Assembly: GCA_029721435.1 (NCBI GenBank)
Contig: CM056576.1
Coordinates: forward strand, 65,925,876-65,989,875
Source: Gymnothorax reevesii
Lineage: Eukaryota; Chordata; Actinopteri; Anguilliformes; Muraenidae
Reading direction: 5' to 3'
Length of the DNA: 64,000 nt
In this document: positions 43,611 to 57,910 of the stretch, piece after piece
Position numbering within the stretch: the stretch's first letter is position 1
Layout: every line of letters begins with the position of its first letter
Program-made: the position numbers and the translations under genes
The notes under the pieces: generated by a model
The model's database searches: none
What the model was told of the DNA's origin: nothing
What the model saw: only the letters and a program-made list of their open reading frames with translations

Positions 43611-46600
43611 ACACAGGAAGTGCTATAAGATACAGGGACAGACTTTTTTGGGAGGGGGGGTTAGGCATTAGTGTTTGTGGCAAGTGTCTCGGACAGATAA
43701 TTCTTCAGACCTCATATTGACACAAAAACACCTTTCTGAGATTTACAAGTTGACTGTTTGACAAAGTAGTTTGTCTCAATGCCTTAATCTCTGAAAATAA
43801 TATATGTGAGTGCATGCAGAAAAAATACAAATAGGAAACAACGTAAAGGTACAGTTTTACTGAACAAGCTCTCAGCGTGTCTCTGTCTTTATACATGTGA
43901 GCATGAGCACATGGTTCTTAGTATGAATTTTTGAGCTGAGATGTCAGAAATGTAGCTTATTTGTGGGAAAAGCCAATTGAGAATCACACTTCTACAGGCC
44001 ACAAGTTTAACTTTGCCAAGAGTCTAGATGGTGACTTTATAGAACTAATCAAACCAAATAAAATGTGATCATGGCCCAATAAATAATAAAGTCAACGTTA
44101 ATTTGATCATTTGAATTTTTAAAAAGAAGTAAATACAGTCCTGATATATTCAGAAGATACTTATTTTGATCTGATTCTTATAACCAAAAAAGCAATCACT
44201 GTTATTTTTTTAAGTTTTGAAAATATATTCATGATATTTATGCTGAATTTATTTAGTGTGTGCTCTGACACTTGATGCATATCATGAGCTGTTGTTTAAC
44301 TGCTTATTTTTAACACCGAAAAAAGATACGGATAAAATGGTATGACAGTTTTTATGGTGGGTTAACCAGTGGCATAGCTATACAAATGTAAAATATTTGC
44401 ACTGTCAGTAAAACTGTATGAAGATGCTAAATAACTGCACCTAGCTCTGGCCAAAAACCCCTAAATGGCTGATTCTGGCTACTCAATCACAGCAAAGTAG
44501 ACTCAGTTTTGGTTGTAGATCTTTACGACTGTTGCTTTAGCAAGTTGCACTGATTCCTAGCTCTATTGTCATCAGATCACTGAACCCTAACTTGTTTCTA
44601 ATGTTTATATGTTTTTAAAAAAGAGATGAAAGTAACTAACAAGACATTTAAAAAGGAACCTAACGGACTCATCCTCTCTTCATATTTTCATTTTATGTAT
44701 ACATACACAAAAATTTGAGAAGGGTAAATCAGTTGTTGCACTACTGCCCATATGCCTTGTTCATATTTGTAGTCCTTATTTTTTCCATTCCTTCACAATG
44801 TTTTTCTCGCATAATTTTTATGATGACATTTTTATTTCCACAAAATACTTTTTAGTGTCCATTCCTTTCATTTATTTTCCCCTTATTATAAACTTCAGTT
44901 GTAACTGTTACTTTATCGTTTTCTAGAGACAATACTGGAATATTGAAATTTTAGCAAGCACATAACGTTGAAATGAAAGTCATAGATCCATACGTTGCCA
45001 CATTTTTAAAGTCTATACGGCAAGACCATGCCAGGCTGCCACAGCCTGCGAATTTAATGCAAATTACCCTCCACCTTTTTATTTGCGTGGAACTGCTGGG
45101 GAGGAACAAGCGAAAAAAAAAAAACAACCTTTTGTTCATCATTCAACAACAACAGATTCTGTGTCTGCTTTCAGGCTTGAACTTGAGAAATAGTGGACCC
45201 AACCGGTTTGAAACTCGTATGATAATAGAGCCAAAATTCAACATATGCACTTTGGCAATTCAATAGTGGTCACTCGCTTTTCCTGGTAAATCACGGTCTC
45301 ATATCCGTAAAGTTTCAGTTGGAGCTAGTTTATCATGCTACCACGACAAATGATCGAGAATATAACGATGCCTGAATCTTTGTAGAACGACGTTGGATTA
45401 GTAATCTCACAAATTGTAATGCCAATGATTACGAATGTTATTGTTTGTTACATGCAAACTTATATAAAAGCTATTCAGAATAGTGTATTGCTTGGCATCT
45501 GTTGATTTTATGCAACCATCATTAATGTTTGATTCCCAACTTGTCTCACAATTTGCAGCTTAGTTTAAGATGATTTTGTATTAGAATTTATGAATTTTTC
45601 ACTTGAAATTTTGTATTATAGAATTGACGATATATATTTTTTTATCGCAGCATTTGCTTTGTATCACTTTATATGGGGGAAACAACAGCTTGCTGAAAAT
45701 GAAGGCTTTGAGGCATGCAAATTAAATTGCAGTGCATCGATAATTATTTGTCGTTGGCTTCAGATTGTGTTTTGTCTTGAGTAGTATTTTTGGACTTGCT
45801 GAACCATTGCAGTTTTCCATCCCATATTTTCTGGTCAGAGGATAGAAAACATCCATATGAAACAAAACAAGTAGGTTAGTAGCCTATCTGTGAAGTGTGC
45901 CACTGCTCAATGGATGTTGTTCATAGGAATCAGAATTTGACCAGAGCCATGCCGTAATGCGATCAGAGGTCCTAATTTTCTGAAAATGAGATCTCTTCCT
46001 AAAATCCATCTGACAACTCATGTAGGCTACTGTTGTATTTTGCAGTGTTAAAACAGCTGCATAAATGAACGAATGTCTACTGCTACTGCTATGACAATAT
46101 CTAGTGCAGTGTTCCACTATACGGCTTGATTGCTAATGGAAAGTGAATAGGCCTACTTGGAGTTATTTCTATTGCCTATTACATTCACCGCAGCCAGTCT
46201 CCTAACCATTTTGTCCTTACCCAAACTCTGAAAGGTTATAGCTAGTTTGAAACAGTTCAAGAAATTGCCTTGAAATTTTATTTAGGCCCACAACATCCAA
46301 ATAATAGCCTAAAAGATGGTCACGATCACCTTCTATCGCAAAATTGCCCGAAAGACTAGGCAATTTTTCAAAGATTGAATGCATCTGATATGGTCGTCAG
46401 ATTTATTAACAAAATCCGGCCATTAATTTAGATAATCAATCGAAGCAAAGATTGGCCTCTGCCACTCCTTGGTGATGATTAGGCTTATAATGACATAGAG
46501 TCAAGAGACTGAGATATGTTTCAATACGTTTGATCATGTAAAGCAGATAGCCAACCAAGGCTGTTATCCGTCATGTATCGGGACTATTTCTTAAGTCTGA

Positions 46601-49600
46601 GTCGAAGTTAACGACTCTTGCATCGAAGTTGGCATTCGAAAATGGCCCATGATAGCAGCTCCTTTGCCAAGTTTTACAACAAATAGCAAGCATGTCTGGC
46701 GACTGGTCATTGTCACCGGCCCTATAGATCATTCAGAATTGGCTTTACCGCCTGGGTACAGCGGGACACACGCTTACCCACCTAATGCGACACAGGGTGT
46801 AGTTGATCATAAAAGCTTGCTGACATCTCTGTGGAATTCAGAGCCCTGACATTCCAAAATTATTCCTAAAACATCTCTTCCAGGCGCAGTTTTGTGTTAG
46901 CCTGATATAGTCGGATGGTCTCGATTCGATTCGTATTCCTGGCTGTTTTAGATTAATAATGATGACCGTTTAAACGACACAGTCAAAAGTCGCGATGACC
47001 GTTCTTACTTGTCACTTTCAGTTGTTGCATTGGAGGACCACACAGAAAGCTTCATCCAGCACATATCCTGCTTGTCGCGGACAGTTTTATTCGAGACTAC
47101 TGCGAATCCGTTTGGTGGCAAACTCATACCGGACTCACATTGACCACTTGTAAAAGCTACAAACATGACCACCGCTCCGAGAACGATATCTGTTTAGCAG
47201 TATCCTCTTTGCAATCAAGGATGCTGATAACCCACTTTAAAAAATCTGCCCTGTCCTGTGCCAGCGTTTTTAAACATCTTCCTCCACCCAACAACACTGT
47301 CTTCTTTTCCTGGTTAGTGTTCTTTTAATGCAATACTGTGCCTTTCAACTGAAAGTGACCAATAAATAAATTTAATATTCCTGACAGAATGCACGATTAA
47401 CAGTTGAAGTTAATCAAGTCAGAACCGGTTCAAGCAAAACCAGTAAGAGCGCCTGTTTTGGAAAATAAACTCCTGACGCTGAAGTTCTCACTTCCTAGTA
47501 ATTTATTCGTCCTCAAAAACATTTGCTTGCGACATGGAAACTGGCTGAATGACTTTCTTTTCCCTTTTGGCACGAACGGCATTAGCTGGAGAAAATACGC
47601 GCAGGGAAGAAATCATTAGGAATATTGTACATTAATCCAGTGATGTGCGTTACGTTCGCGCAGAGGAATTATGCTGGAATTGAAAAAAAAAAACATGTAT
47701 TTACAGCGGATATCGCCGACCAATCAACAGGCCTATTAATTAATTCATCTAATAACAGGATAAGAAAAATAAGGCGTTTGAAGGAAAGAAACACTTCGTG
47801 TTTATGTTGTTCCTTTCATGATTTCAAAATTATGAGGAATGGAATTGCAATTCTTAACTGACCCACATAACGTTAAAAAACCGCGACATAATGCTTTATG
47901 CACATATCGCCCTGACATGCGCTAGATGTAAGTCAGGCTACTTCCCAAAACGTGTCAAAACTTTTGATTTCATCCTTTTTTGATTTTAGGCCATCTAAAT
48001 TACTTGTTGAAATGTACTGATTTTTGAGAAGCTGTGGAAAAACGCTACGCACCTTCAGAATAAATTGTCAAAAAACCCTGCCAAACAGCAATGGCCTTAA
48101 TCCCATTTAGCCTAAAAACAAAAGGATCCTCTGCAGAAAGACCAGGTGTAAAACTGAAATTATAACTTGAGCAACTTATCAAAATTTTCAATAATTAAAA
48201 TTCAATTAAGTATTCCAATTCAAGATGCAGTGCTTCTCACTTAACTACAGTTTCCAAATTTACAGCAAGAATAATTAAATTAGACTTCATGTTAGGCATA
48301 TTATATCAATGTTTGCAGAGTAAGGCGAGAACTTTGCTCTGGTGAAACAAGTTTGCAACAGGCATATTAAAACTATCACTTCAAACCGCTTAGTGCTTAC
48401 GCGGTCGATGACTCCTTAATTTTGACAATAAATTGTGATTGAATATTATTGATACAGTAGCGTATCCCCCATGGTCTTACCTTGCTTGCTATGTCCAAAA
48501 TAATAGATTGGCTATTGAGTCAAACTTGATGATATTTTTAAACAAATGAATTTATACCATGAAATATGTAGCACTGCGGATAAACATTAAATCTGCTGGG
48601 TGGGCACCGATGCAGTTACCTTAAATTCTCCTTGTGAAGTTTGGAGTACTGCCTGCTAGGCTGCATGAAACACCAGGTAGCCTATTCGATAATTAGTCAA
48701 GTAGTTATATATTTTTCCTTTAAGCTGTGTTCTTTCATATAGTCTATTTTATGCGTCAGTGTTTGTCCTTAATGAAGAACACATTCCACATATAGATCCA
48801 TATCTCTTTTACTATTCACGTTCACATTTTGCAAAAAAAGTCAAGTTGTTTTCACTTTTAATTAATTTTGACGCAGAGAAAATAGAGAACATTGGATAAG
48901 ATTAATGTGTCGTATAGCCTACTTTTCGGTAGCGATTATAGTCGCAACAACACGAAATTTAAACCCATAGCGCTCGATGTTGTTCAGCACCAAGATACAA
49001 TTTCGAGTTTTATTTTGAGGATGATTCCTATCTTCACACCAACTGTGCAATCTTTATTTACAGCTGCGTAGTGAGCATACAATTTTTAACTTTTAAAATG
49101 AAAGTTATTTCCTTACATGACTTTGGGAATTGACCTTAACGACGTTTTTTGAAGCCCATAAAGTTGAAATCGCCGCATCCTGAAACCTGATGTGCTCAGA
49201 GGTTTTGCATGCCTGAGATGGAAAATAATAATGGAAAATGTTTACACCTCTTAAACTAATAACACCTGGCATACAGCAGCATTCAAATAATGGAATTTAA
49301 TGCTGGTCAAACTTAATTTTGTTAGACAATAAAGGTAAGAATATTGTTTTAAAAGTTCCGCTTTCATTGTCCGGAGCATTCAACGAACAAGATCTAGTCG
49401 CGAGGCTGTGCCGCCAATTCATTTCAAACATTGGGTAGCCTATATCTTATCAATCCACATTAAACTTGCGCTCCGGTGATGTCAACTTTGATTGTGCACT
49501 GAATGGGCAGTAGAGACATATAGCTTATCCGCCCAATAATTTCACCCTCATCATTTCGATCCGAAAAGACCAACAGAAGTGTAATGTGCGATGGGTAGGA

Positions 49601-50119
49601 AAGCGTCAACTTTTCACACATTTCTGACTTCATCAAACCCAATGTTTCTCTGTAACTGGTCAACGCGAAGTCCTTATATAATTCAGAGACTCAGTCAGAC
49701 TTCAAAAATGTTCCGTTGGAAAGCAATAACAAGCTATATTTCTCATAAATTTTGATTAGCCTATTATTTGCTCCATATCTCTATTTGAGTAACATCAAAC
49801 ACAAAGTTATTCATATTGTGTCAGCAGCTTGTGATCACAACTGCTTGTGATCTATTTACCGCGTTAAATGGCCTAAACTGACTGGTTTCGAAGGAGCGCG
49901 TATTTTTTTCTCATGAATAATAAAATTAATAATTATAATGAAAGCCTCATAACGGTAAACTTTTATATTTCTGTAGATCAGACTACTTTCTTAATGTAGT
50001 ACAGTTGGCAAAATGTTAAATTAAAATGTAAATTAAGAAAGTTAAACATAGAAAATGGCAACATTATTTATTGAATATCTAAAATAATAAATTTACTAAA
50101 CTCTTTGATGATATTATCT
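43611..50119. other. Repeat-poor sequence upstream of prox1, no gene recognised
   Basis: No frame with a recognisable domain. Recognisable transposons are largely absent compared with 1-43.6 kb. In vertebrates the flanks of developmental transcription-factor genes hold conserved enhancers, so some of this may be regulatory, but no individual element can be shown from one sequence. Confidence 0.45.
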
Positions 50120-50136
50120 CCCCCCCCCCCCCCCCC
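50120..50136. repeat. Poly-C run of 17
   Basis: Seventeen consecutive C bases, followed shortly by A-rich sequence. Confidence 0.95.
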
Positions 50137-50339
50137 TCAAAAAAAGGAAAAAAAACTGAAAACTACACATCCTTACACGTTGCTCAAAGTCACTCGCAGA
50201 TTTTCTCGGAAGGTGGAAAGTCGTCTTAATTCTTGTTCTACAATGTCATCCATGCCTTTTCCCTCGGTGAAGTATTCTGTTTTTTGTATCCTTCTAAATC
50301 CATCGGACAGTTCTTATTGGTAGGTGCAAATGTTACATC

Positions 50340-50617
50340 ACGACGATTATGACGCGCCGTCTTCCTGTTTCCTTCAACTGTGTCTTAAAGTGAATCTTGT
50401 CGGTGGGTGAGAGTCTCAGCCTCAGCTGTGCCCCGCTCGCCTCGGAGATAAATACAATTTCAATCCACAAAGGAGAGCGGCGCAAAAGAGCTCTTTCCTC
50501 TCTCACGCTCACCACTCTTGCCTGTCCTGAGAAATTACAATATTCATCACTAGACGAACAGCCCTCTGTATTCTCCCTTTCACCAGCAAAGAAGCTAAAT
50601 TTCCTCTCATTTGCGGA
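50340..50617 (+). promoter_or_regulatory. prox1: Candidate prox1 promoter and noncoding first exon
   Basis: A GC-richer island (GACGCGCCGTC, CCCCGCTCGCCTCGG, AGAGCGGCGCAAAAGAGC) in AT-rich surroundings. It ends with GCGGA before GTAAGTAACC at 50618, a strong U2-type donor. The position, about 4 kb before the coding exon and in a repeat-poor stretch, suits the untranslated first exon known for vertebrate PROX1. The transcription start is not determined. Composition and the donor are the only evidence. Confidence 0.35.
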
Positions 50618-53600
50618 GTAAGTAACCTTGTCTTCAGATAGTTCCAGCTTATTCTCTTTGATCGCTTGCGCTTGGGGCGAGACCGAAAAAAATTCTGGGA
50701 GAAAGTGTTGACATAGCTAGCTTTTTATTAGTAATTCAGTCAAGTAGCGAAAAAATGAAGTTTGCCGTAGTGTTGCCTATAGATTAAAAAGAAAGTAGAT
50801 TAATCCGCGGAAATCCTTTTTTCTACTTTCCTTTTTTATGGTCGGGAGAATAACAGTAAGTAGGGTCGGCTACTAATAATTTCATGCTTTCGGAAACTTA
50901 ACGCGAATAGACGTGACGTCTCTCTACCCAGCATCATTTAAGTTGGAAAAACAGTCTTAATGGACTCATCATCTTTTACGTGCCATGCACCTTAAGTCTG
51001 ATGTTTTTCGTCTTTGTTTTAAGAGCTGATGGCCAACGTTACTTCTTTCTCGTCCGAACGATAAAGTATAGCCTTTATCTTAGGGTATACAGTAACATTT
51101 TGATTGCGAAAAGGGAACGATTGTGTATTTAACCTGCGCCGTGTGATCTGTTACTGTTAAGTAGTCTATGCATTTTCACTCGGCTCGCTTTTTTTTCGTC
51201 GGCTTTCCCTTGAGGGAGAGCGAAGGCTAATGCTGCTTGAGTTGTATCCAGAAAAGTTATTTTAATTAACCGCTCCTAGCGGACGGACTAGTGATTTGGT
51301 GCTTTGATTGTTCATTTGCCTCCGTAAATTTTATGAGAACGTTAAAAGCTCATGAATTCAGACTGTAGCATTAGGACGGCTTTGTTGAGAGTAGAACACC
51401 TCACGCCGTGCAGCCGTGTCGATGCCTACACGCGCCGATGTTTACGTAGATTAGGCTACCCTTTTTTCCTCTGCTGAAGCGAAAAAAAGCACACATTTAT
51501 CACACCACTTTGGCAATCCTAGTTATAGCCTTGCCATCTTTTATATTTGAATCAGTTTAGATAGTGTTATAGCCTATTGGCAGTTATTTGCGCAAAACGT
51601 TGGTTTTCAGTGCCGTTGCTCTTGACCTCATCAATTCCTTTTTTTCTGGTTGCATCTTTAGAACAGTGGGCTAAATTATTGCATGTGTAGCCTATGTTTT
51701 ACTGTCTGTTTAGTTGCTCAATTTTCAGCCAGCTCTAACCGCCAAAGACTTTAAGCTGAATAACAATAACTTAGACTATGGAACAGTTCCTTATATGAAC
51801 TCCTTTAAGTTGTTGAAAGGTCCCTCAAATTAAATACTGCGCTTGGGCGTAGTAGACAGGTGCGTTGCCTGCAAAGGCAGGTGCGACTGACTTTATTTCT
51901 AGCGGTAACGACTTCTCTCATTGTTAGCTATTGAGAGCTTAACTTTAGGTCAGTGTAAGGTACCCCGAAAATAAACTGAAGGATATCAGTCGCAGATTTA
52001 TTAGTCTCTAAGGGCATTTTACGGGTGAGTCTCGGTATTATTTTTGAACAAAAATAGGGCGGAAGTCCCGAAGCTTCAACTCAGTAATTAGTCTATTATA
52101 GCTGTGCAGTTTTAATAAGCAAGCGGAGAGTTGCCTTGTGAGGATATAAATGTAACTTTAAGAGAGAGACCAATACGAAGAAATTTAAGCCAAATAGACT
52201 ATGATAAGAACATTATAGTTACTATAAGGTACCATGCACAAGTATAAAAAGCAAGCATACTTTAGATGGATTTACAATGGGCCTAAATAGACTGAGAATT
52301 CTTGGGTTTAGTGGTATTGTAGGCGCTTACTGTTAATGAAAATCCATCTTCTGCTTTGTCGGCCAAATACAGAATTGAAATTTCGTCTCGCCTGCGACTG
52401 TTTTGCACATGACAATAAAGGGTGTCTTAATATTACGATCTCCATTCCATGAACAGCAAGAAGAAAGACCGTGTGTTTGGGTCTCAGTTACTAATAGTCA
52501 ACGCTTGTTCAGTGACTTTGATGATTCAACACATTGCCAAACAACTTTTCATGAATTCGCGTAATGGACACTCATAGGACCTACTGTTTTATGTTGGGAC
52601 AAATGTTTTCATTTACAAAATGTAAATGATAGATTTCTTTGGAGATAAAGTGGAACACATGCTGTTTTAGTTTTATAGTGTTTAGTTTGGTCCCATAATA
52701 GATACGTAGTGAATGATGAGACCATGGTGAATCCTGAAATAATTTTGTTACCTGACAAATTGTTATCAAATCATGAAATGGTAATGAATACTTTGGCCCC
52801 AATGAATAGTAATTTAACATTTTTAGAGTTGTAATAAACATTAGTGTTACATTATACAACGGGACGGAGACCTTTTTTTCTTAAGTAGTGATGAACCGAC
52901 AAAGTTTAGTATCTGCAGCGATGGAGCCGGAAATTAAGGGCACTTCGGCATTACGCCCTCAATCTAATCCGTATACTGCTTTTTATTACTGGGTGAAACG
53001 TGGTGCCTTCTGAAATATGCTGTCTTTGGAGAGATGCAAGTGAAGTGTTTTGCAGCTGAGATTCAATACACAGCTACATGTGCAATATATTTAGTTTTAT
53101 ATTTATTATTATATCTGTGTAAGGATTCTAAACGAGGTTCCCAGCATTTACAGTAAAAGTAGGATTAAAACTGATCTACTTCACAAGTACTTGCCACATG
53201 CAGATCCTATATGCAACATTGAAGAAAGGCAGGGCCACAGATTAAAAACCTAAATGAATAAAATACAAATAATATGGTTTGGACTCAGTTTCAGTGCCAA
53301 TTCTTCTCTGTGGCTGCCAGAGTTGGATGCCAGAAATTTTGTTTTTGGGCTAGCCATCTAGTTGTACTGAAGATGTTATACTTGCATCCAAATGGTTTCT
53401 GCAAGGGTATTCTGTAAACAAAGTCACAGGGTGACACGCTGCAGAGATGATAGATCTTTTAGAAAGGTGGGCCGAAAGAAATGAAGGAGAGGTTGTCAAA
53501 AAGTTGACTGGATGCGTTTGGCATGCTGACCTGTTAAGAGTTGCTTTACAAGGCGTGGGTATGAACCAACGCGAGTAAATGCTGTCATTGTTTTTATTTT

Positions 53601-54606
53601 TATTTGCAACCACCCAGGATTCTTGCACTGTTGGGCTATCTGAGATATAAATTCTGAAAGGTTAATGTATCAGTGTTCTGTAAGATTCTGTATGATTTTT
53701 TTTTGGGTGGGGGGGTCGTTAAGTTGCGTAAATAGAAAAAAGAAAATAACTATAGATTTTGATGGGATATTACTCATCCGGCAAAACCATATTAAAACAG
53801 TATTTTGTTAATTATTTAATAGTTATTCAGCTGACGATCATTAATAGGCCATATTTTTCAATATTTTTTCAAAATATGTTTAGTACCTTGTGATAGAATT
53901 TTTTTGCCTGGCAATAATGTGTATTTTGTGTTCATTATTATTGTTTTAAATAGATGTTTTATATTTTGCCTCAAAATGTATTTGGCTTTAATGTTTTTAC
54001 CTGCCTAATAGGGTTTTTTTTTTGCTGTAGTTAAAGAGTCTGCATGGGACAAGGGACATGAATTGTAGGTTATCATAACTGTGCAGAGCTTTATTTAGTG
54101 GGCACATTCTACTGCATCATTTGAAAGTGAGTTTGGGAAGGTGATGGGCTTTGCAGTTGTCTGCAGAACTGACCAGCTGGTACACTGTTGGGGCATTAGC
54201 GGCCTCTCTCCAGTTCTGAGGTCCACTAAAGTGCATTCTTGCTGTAATGCAGCAGGTCAGATTTGAATCAAAAACCAATAGATTATGAATGTTTATCTAC
54301 TGTATTCCTCCAGACAAAGCAAAACATTTTTTACATAAACACTGAAGAATATGTATGAGTCAAATATTCTCACTTATTTACTTTACCCATCTATCCTGAA
54401 TAGAAATATCGGGCAGTTTCAGTTTTTGAAACGGTAATTTCAGGATGACTAGCCATCAGAAATATAGCAGTTTATCATGGTAATTTCAAAATGTTGTAAA
54501 TCCCAGTTACACTCACTGCATTATTGTATTTTATTTACAAATGAGATCAGGAAGGTTGGAGAAATGTATAGACAGTGATTGATCTACCCTTTGTTTTATT
54601 GGCCAG
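50618..54606 (+). other. prox1: Presumed prox1 first intron
   Basis: Noncoding stretch between the candidate first exon and the coding exon. No transposon was recognised. An acceptor candidate is TTGTTTTATTGGCCAG ending at 54606; a second AG is near 54641 (CAGGCTGTCAG). It depends on the exon 1 call. Confidence 0.35.
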
Positions 54607-54673
54607 GGTCCCAGGGTTGTTGAGCTGTGCCCAGGCTGTCAGGTTTTGAAGATGGCACTGTAACAGACCAGTG
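54607..54673 (+). other. prox1: 5' untranslated part of the prox1 coding exon
   Basis: Lies between the better acceptor and the ATG. The start context is CCAGTGATGCC. An in-frame GTG precedes the ATG but the family starts with MPDH, so the ATG at 54674 is chosen. Confidence 0.5.
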
Positions 54674-56470
54674 ATGCCTGACCATGAGAGCACAGCCCTC
54701 TTAAGCAGACAAACTAAAAGAAGAAGAGTTGACATTGGAGTGAAAAGGACTTTAGGGACAGCGTCCTTGGATTTCCCCCGAGTGAAAGCTAGCATATTCA
54801 GTACCATGAATCCCCATGGGCCCGAACAGGAAGTGGAGTGTTCGGTGGTGCAGCACACGGATGGGGAAAAGTCTAATGTGCTCCGCAAGCTGCTGAAAAG
54901 GGCCAACTCGTATGAGGACGCCATGATCCCCTTCCCTGGAGCCACTATCATCTCCCAGCTTCTTAAAAGCAATGTGGCCAAAAATGGTGGCAGTGAGGCT
55001 GGCTTCCCAGGCAGTGGACTTTCCAGTGCGGGCTCTGAGATCCACCAGGAGGATGCCTGCAGCAACTCATCGCGCGAGAGCCCGCGTGAGTCTCTGTCGC
55101 CCTTCGGCAGACCCTCTGTGAGCCAGTTTGACTCAGATCGGCTCAGTGACGAGCACCTGCGGGCAAAGCGGGCTCGAGTGGAGAACATCATTCGTGGGAT
55201 GAGCCACTCTCCTTGCGTGGCCACGCGGGGTGTTGGAGGGCCAGAGGGGGATCGTGACGGCCCATCACAGCAGCTCCCGCCCAGTCCGCGTGAGAGCCTC
55301 TATCGAGAAAACAAGCGAAAGCAAAGGCTGCCTCAGCAACAGCAGCAGAGCTTCCAGCAGCTGGTGGTCACGGCGCGCAAGGAGCAGAAACATGAAGAGA
55401 GGCGCCAGCTCAAGCTACAGCTGGAGGACATGCAGAAGCAACTGCGTCAGTTGCAGGAGAAGTTCTACCAGGTCTATGACAGCACCGATTCAGAGAATGA
55501 TGAGGACGGTGACCTGTCAGAGGACAGCCTGCGCTCTGATGGGGTGGCCGATCGCCGTCAACCGCTGGATCCTTCAGCCATTGACCGTGACCGCTCTGAC
55601 AACGAGTTGTCCGACCTCGACCCCGGGCGGTTCCTGAACCGGGCACGCGCACTGCTCCACGAGCATGCGCTCATAGCAGAGGAGGAAGGGGACAAGCTGA
55701 AGCGCGAGGGCCCACGTGGAAAGGGCCAGGGTCCACCTGCCTCCATGCATGCGGAGGGCAAACAGCTTGCTGAGACCCTGAAGCAGGAACTTAACACGGC
55801 TATGTCGCAGGTGGTGGACACTGTCGTTAAGGTGTTTGCAAAGCCCCCGCCACGCCCGGCCCCTCAGGTCTTCCCACCCCTTCAGGTGCCCCCAGATCGC
55901 TTCGCTGTCAATGGTGGGGACAACCCCAACTTTCACACTGCCAATCAACGGCTGCAGTGCTTTGGTGATGTTATCATTCCCAGTCCACTGGACACCTTCA
56001 GTGGTATGCAGATCACTAGCAGCAATGACCAGACGGAAGCTCTGCCCCTGGTGGTTAGAAAGAACTCCTCGGAACACCAGTCCACCTCCATGCCTAACCA
56101 CGGGAGCCACCATCACCACCTCCCCCCCCTGCACCCCTCTCCACTGTCCGCTGCAGTTGGCTTCAGTCCTCCATCTTTTCGACACCCCTTTCCTATCCCC
56201 CTCATGGGCTACCCCTTTCAGAGCCCTTTAGGCACCCCCTCAGGAGCCTACTCTGGCAAAGACAGGTCCTCCCCTGAGTCTCTGGATCTGTCTCGGGAGA
56301 CAACAAGCCTACGAACCAAGATGTCGTCCAATCACCTGAACCATCATCGCTCCTGCTCCCCCCCTTCACACCCTGGCAGCACTGGTGAGGGGCTGTCCTT
56401 ATCCTTAATCAAGTCAGAGTGCGGGGACCTTCAGGACATGTCAGAGATCTCACCGTATTCAGGAAGTACA
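54674..56470 (+). CDS. prox1: Prospero homeobox protein Prox1, large coding exon (partial gene)
   Basis: 599 codons from MPDHESTALLSRQTKRRRVD, closely matching vertebrate PROX1, a transcription factor that specifies lymphatic endothelium, lens, liver, retina and neuronal progenitors. Visible parts: basic nuclear signal KRRR at 15-18; nuclear-receptor boxes LRKLL at 70-74 and ISQLL at 93-97, which in the family bind LRH-1/SF-1-type receptors; a polar mid-region with HLRAKRARVENIIRGMSHSP; a glutamine-rich coiled coil (LQLEDMQKQLRQLQEKFYQ); an acidic segment (DSTDSENDEDGDLSEDS); conserved KQELNTAMSQVVDTVVKVF; a His/Pro-rich stretch; and a sumoylation-type LIKSE motif near K580. The exon ends in phase 0 after SPYSGST at 56470. 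The next codons run into an intron with U12 signals. Fish have two prox1 paralogues (a and b); which one this is was not decided. Confidence 0.96.
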
Positions 56471-56479
56471 ATATCCTTT
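56471..56479 (+). promoter_or_regulatory. prox1: U12 5' splice site ATATCCTTT
   Basis: Nine of nine bases match the AT-AC class U12 donor consensus and sit exactly at the conserved protein junction. Confidence 0.88.
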
Positions 56480-57599
56480 AAAAAAAAATCTTGCTGAATG
56501 TTATGCTTTTGCCACTTGCCTCCTCCTACTTCTGCTGTCAAGCTCTTTTTTTAATTCTGTGTTGTTTTTTTATTGTCCATCTGTCCTCCTTTCCACTTAA
56601 TGTTAATTTTTCTTTGTGCAACCAGTTCAGTCACACGTCATCGTAATACACAAGACATCCGTACCGGTGAATTTAAGTGTAAGATTCAGTTGCTCTTTCT
56701 ATTGCAACTCAGAGGCTACACACTTATGAATTACTGTTAGGCATTACATTTCTGGGAGATTCTTCATGTAAGTCTTCAATTTACTCAATTTTTAAGAGCC
56801 CCCTTCCACTATTTAATAATGACCAATTCTCTCTTTTTTGAAGACTTTTAACTACAAGCTCTGCAGAACTCATCTGAACATTCTTACCGCTCATTGGAGT
56901 CCTCTATTCCGTTCTCTGTTTTACTTTTTGGTTTCTTTTTTTTGATACTTTTTATTATTTAGTATTTTCAGTTTAAGGAAAAGAGGTAGACAACAAGAGG
57001 ATAAAGAATACAAATAAACGTACGAAAAAAGATTGTGGGGGCTCGTCTGTTAACTGTATTGTGTTGTAATGCGTCCAGTGATTTAAATGTCCTGTTTAGT
57101 TCATAGCGTCCTCTATTCTTTTAATGTAATCAGTCCACTTCTCCCATTTCCTGACAAAGATTGGACCTTTGGACCTTGAACAGAAGGTCATGTTCTCCGA
57201 TGCATGGATTTCTTTAATTTTGTCCCTCCACTGATTTATATTTGGGGATTCCGATTTATACCAATTCTTTGTGCTTGTTTTTTACAGGCCATTAACAGTA
57301 TTTTACACAAATACTTTCTTAATAATCACGTCATTTTTCAAAACACAGAAATACAGGACCAGGACATTGTTTGGGAGCTCATATCCCAAAATTTTTCCCA
57401 CAGTTCGACATATCTTTTCCCAAAAAACCTTTCCATTTCAAACTGTCAGGAAGCCCCACAGTTTACCTCCTTTTCATCCCCAACAAATCATCATTTTGTG
57501 CATTAAAGCTCAGTGGAAATTGTGTTTCACAAAGCATCCAAATTAAATTTGCAGGTGATACCATGGAAAAGGCTTAAAACACCTGACTTGCACATAACA

Positions 57600-57910
57600 G
57601 AGGGGAGAAACCTTTTTTTTTTGAGAGGATCTTTAATTTGACAGAGATTTGTCATCGCCTATCAGATGCTAAGAACTATTGGCGATAGAGCAAAGTGGCG
57701 CTATTTGTAGGGGCTCCACAGTTTTGTGTCATCGTCATTTATATAAATGTTCTAAACGGCTGATAAAACTGCTCAAGGTTCATTTAAGGTCTTTTATTTA
57801 AAGACAAAGGCTCATGTACCACACCCAAGCATTGTGCATTTACAATGGGTCATAGCAGGTAATAAAGGCACATCTTCTGCTTGCTTTTTTATTATATCAC
57901 ACTGTTAAAA
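57600..57910. other. Candidate conserved noncoding element in the U12 intron
   Basis: A non-repetitive stretch with balanced composition (CATCGCCTATCAGATGC, TTGGCGATAGAGC, GTGGCGCTATTTGTAGGGGC) in a region free of recognised transposons. Function is inferred only from location in a developmental gene. Confidence 0.25.

Noticed and set aside
54547..55224. 225-codon minus-strand frame across the prox1 coding exon
   Set aside because: Antisense shadow of a real coding exon; GC-rich codon use makes reverse frames open.
55574..56185. 203-codon minus-strand frame in the prox1 exon
   Set aside because: Also an antisense shadow with no recognisable domain.
56471..56497. Extension of the prox1 reading frame by ISFKKKSC to a stop
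   Set aside because: These codons are the U12 donor and start of the intron; the next PROX1 block is found in frame at 62045. An unspliced short isoform cannot be excluded but is not supported.
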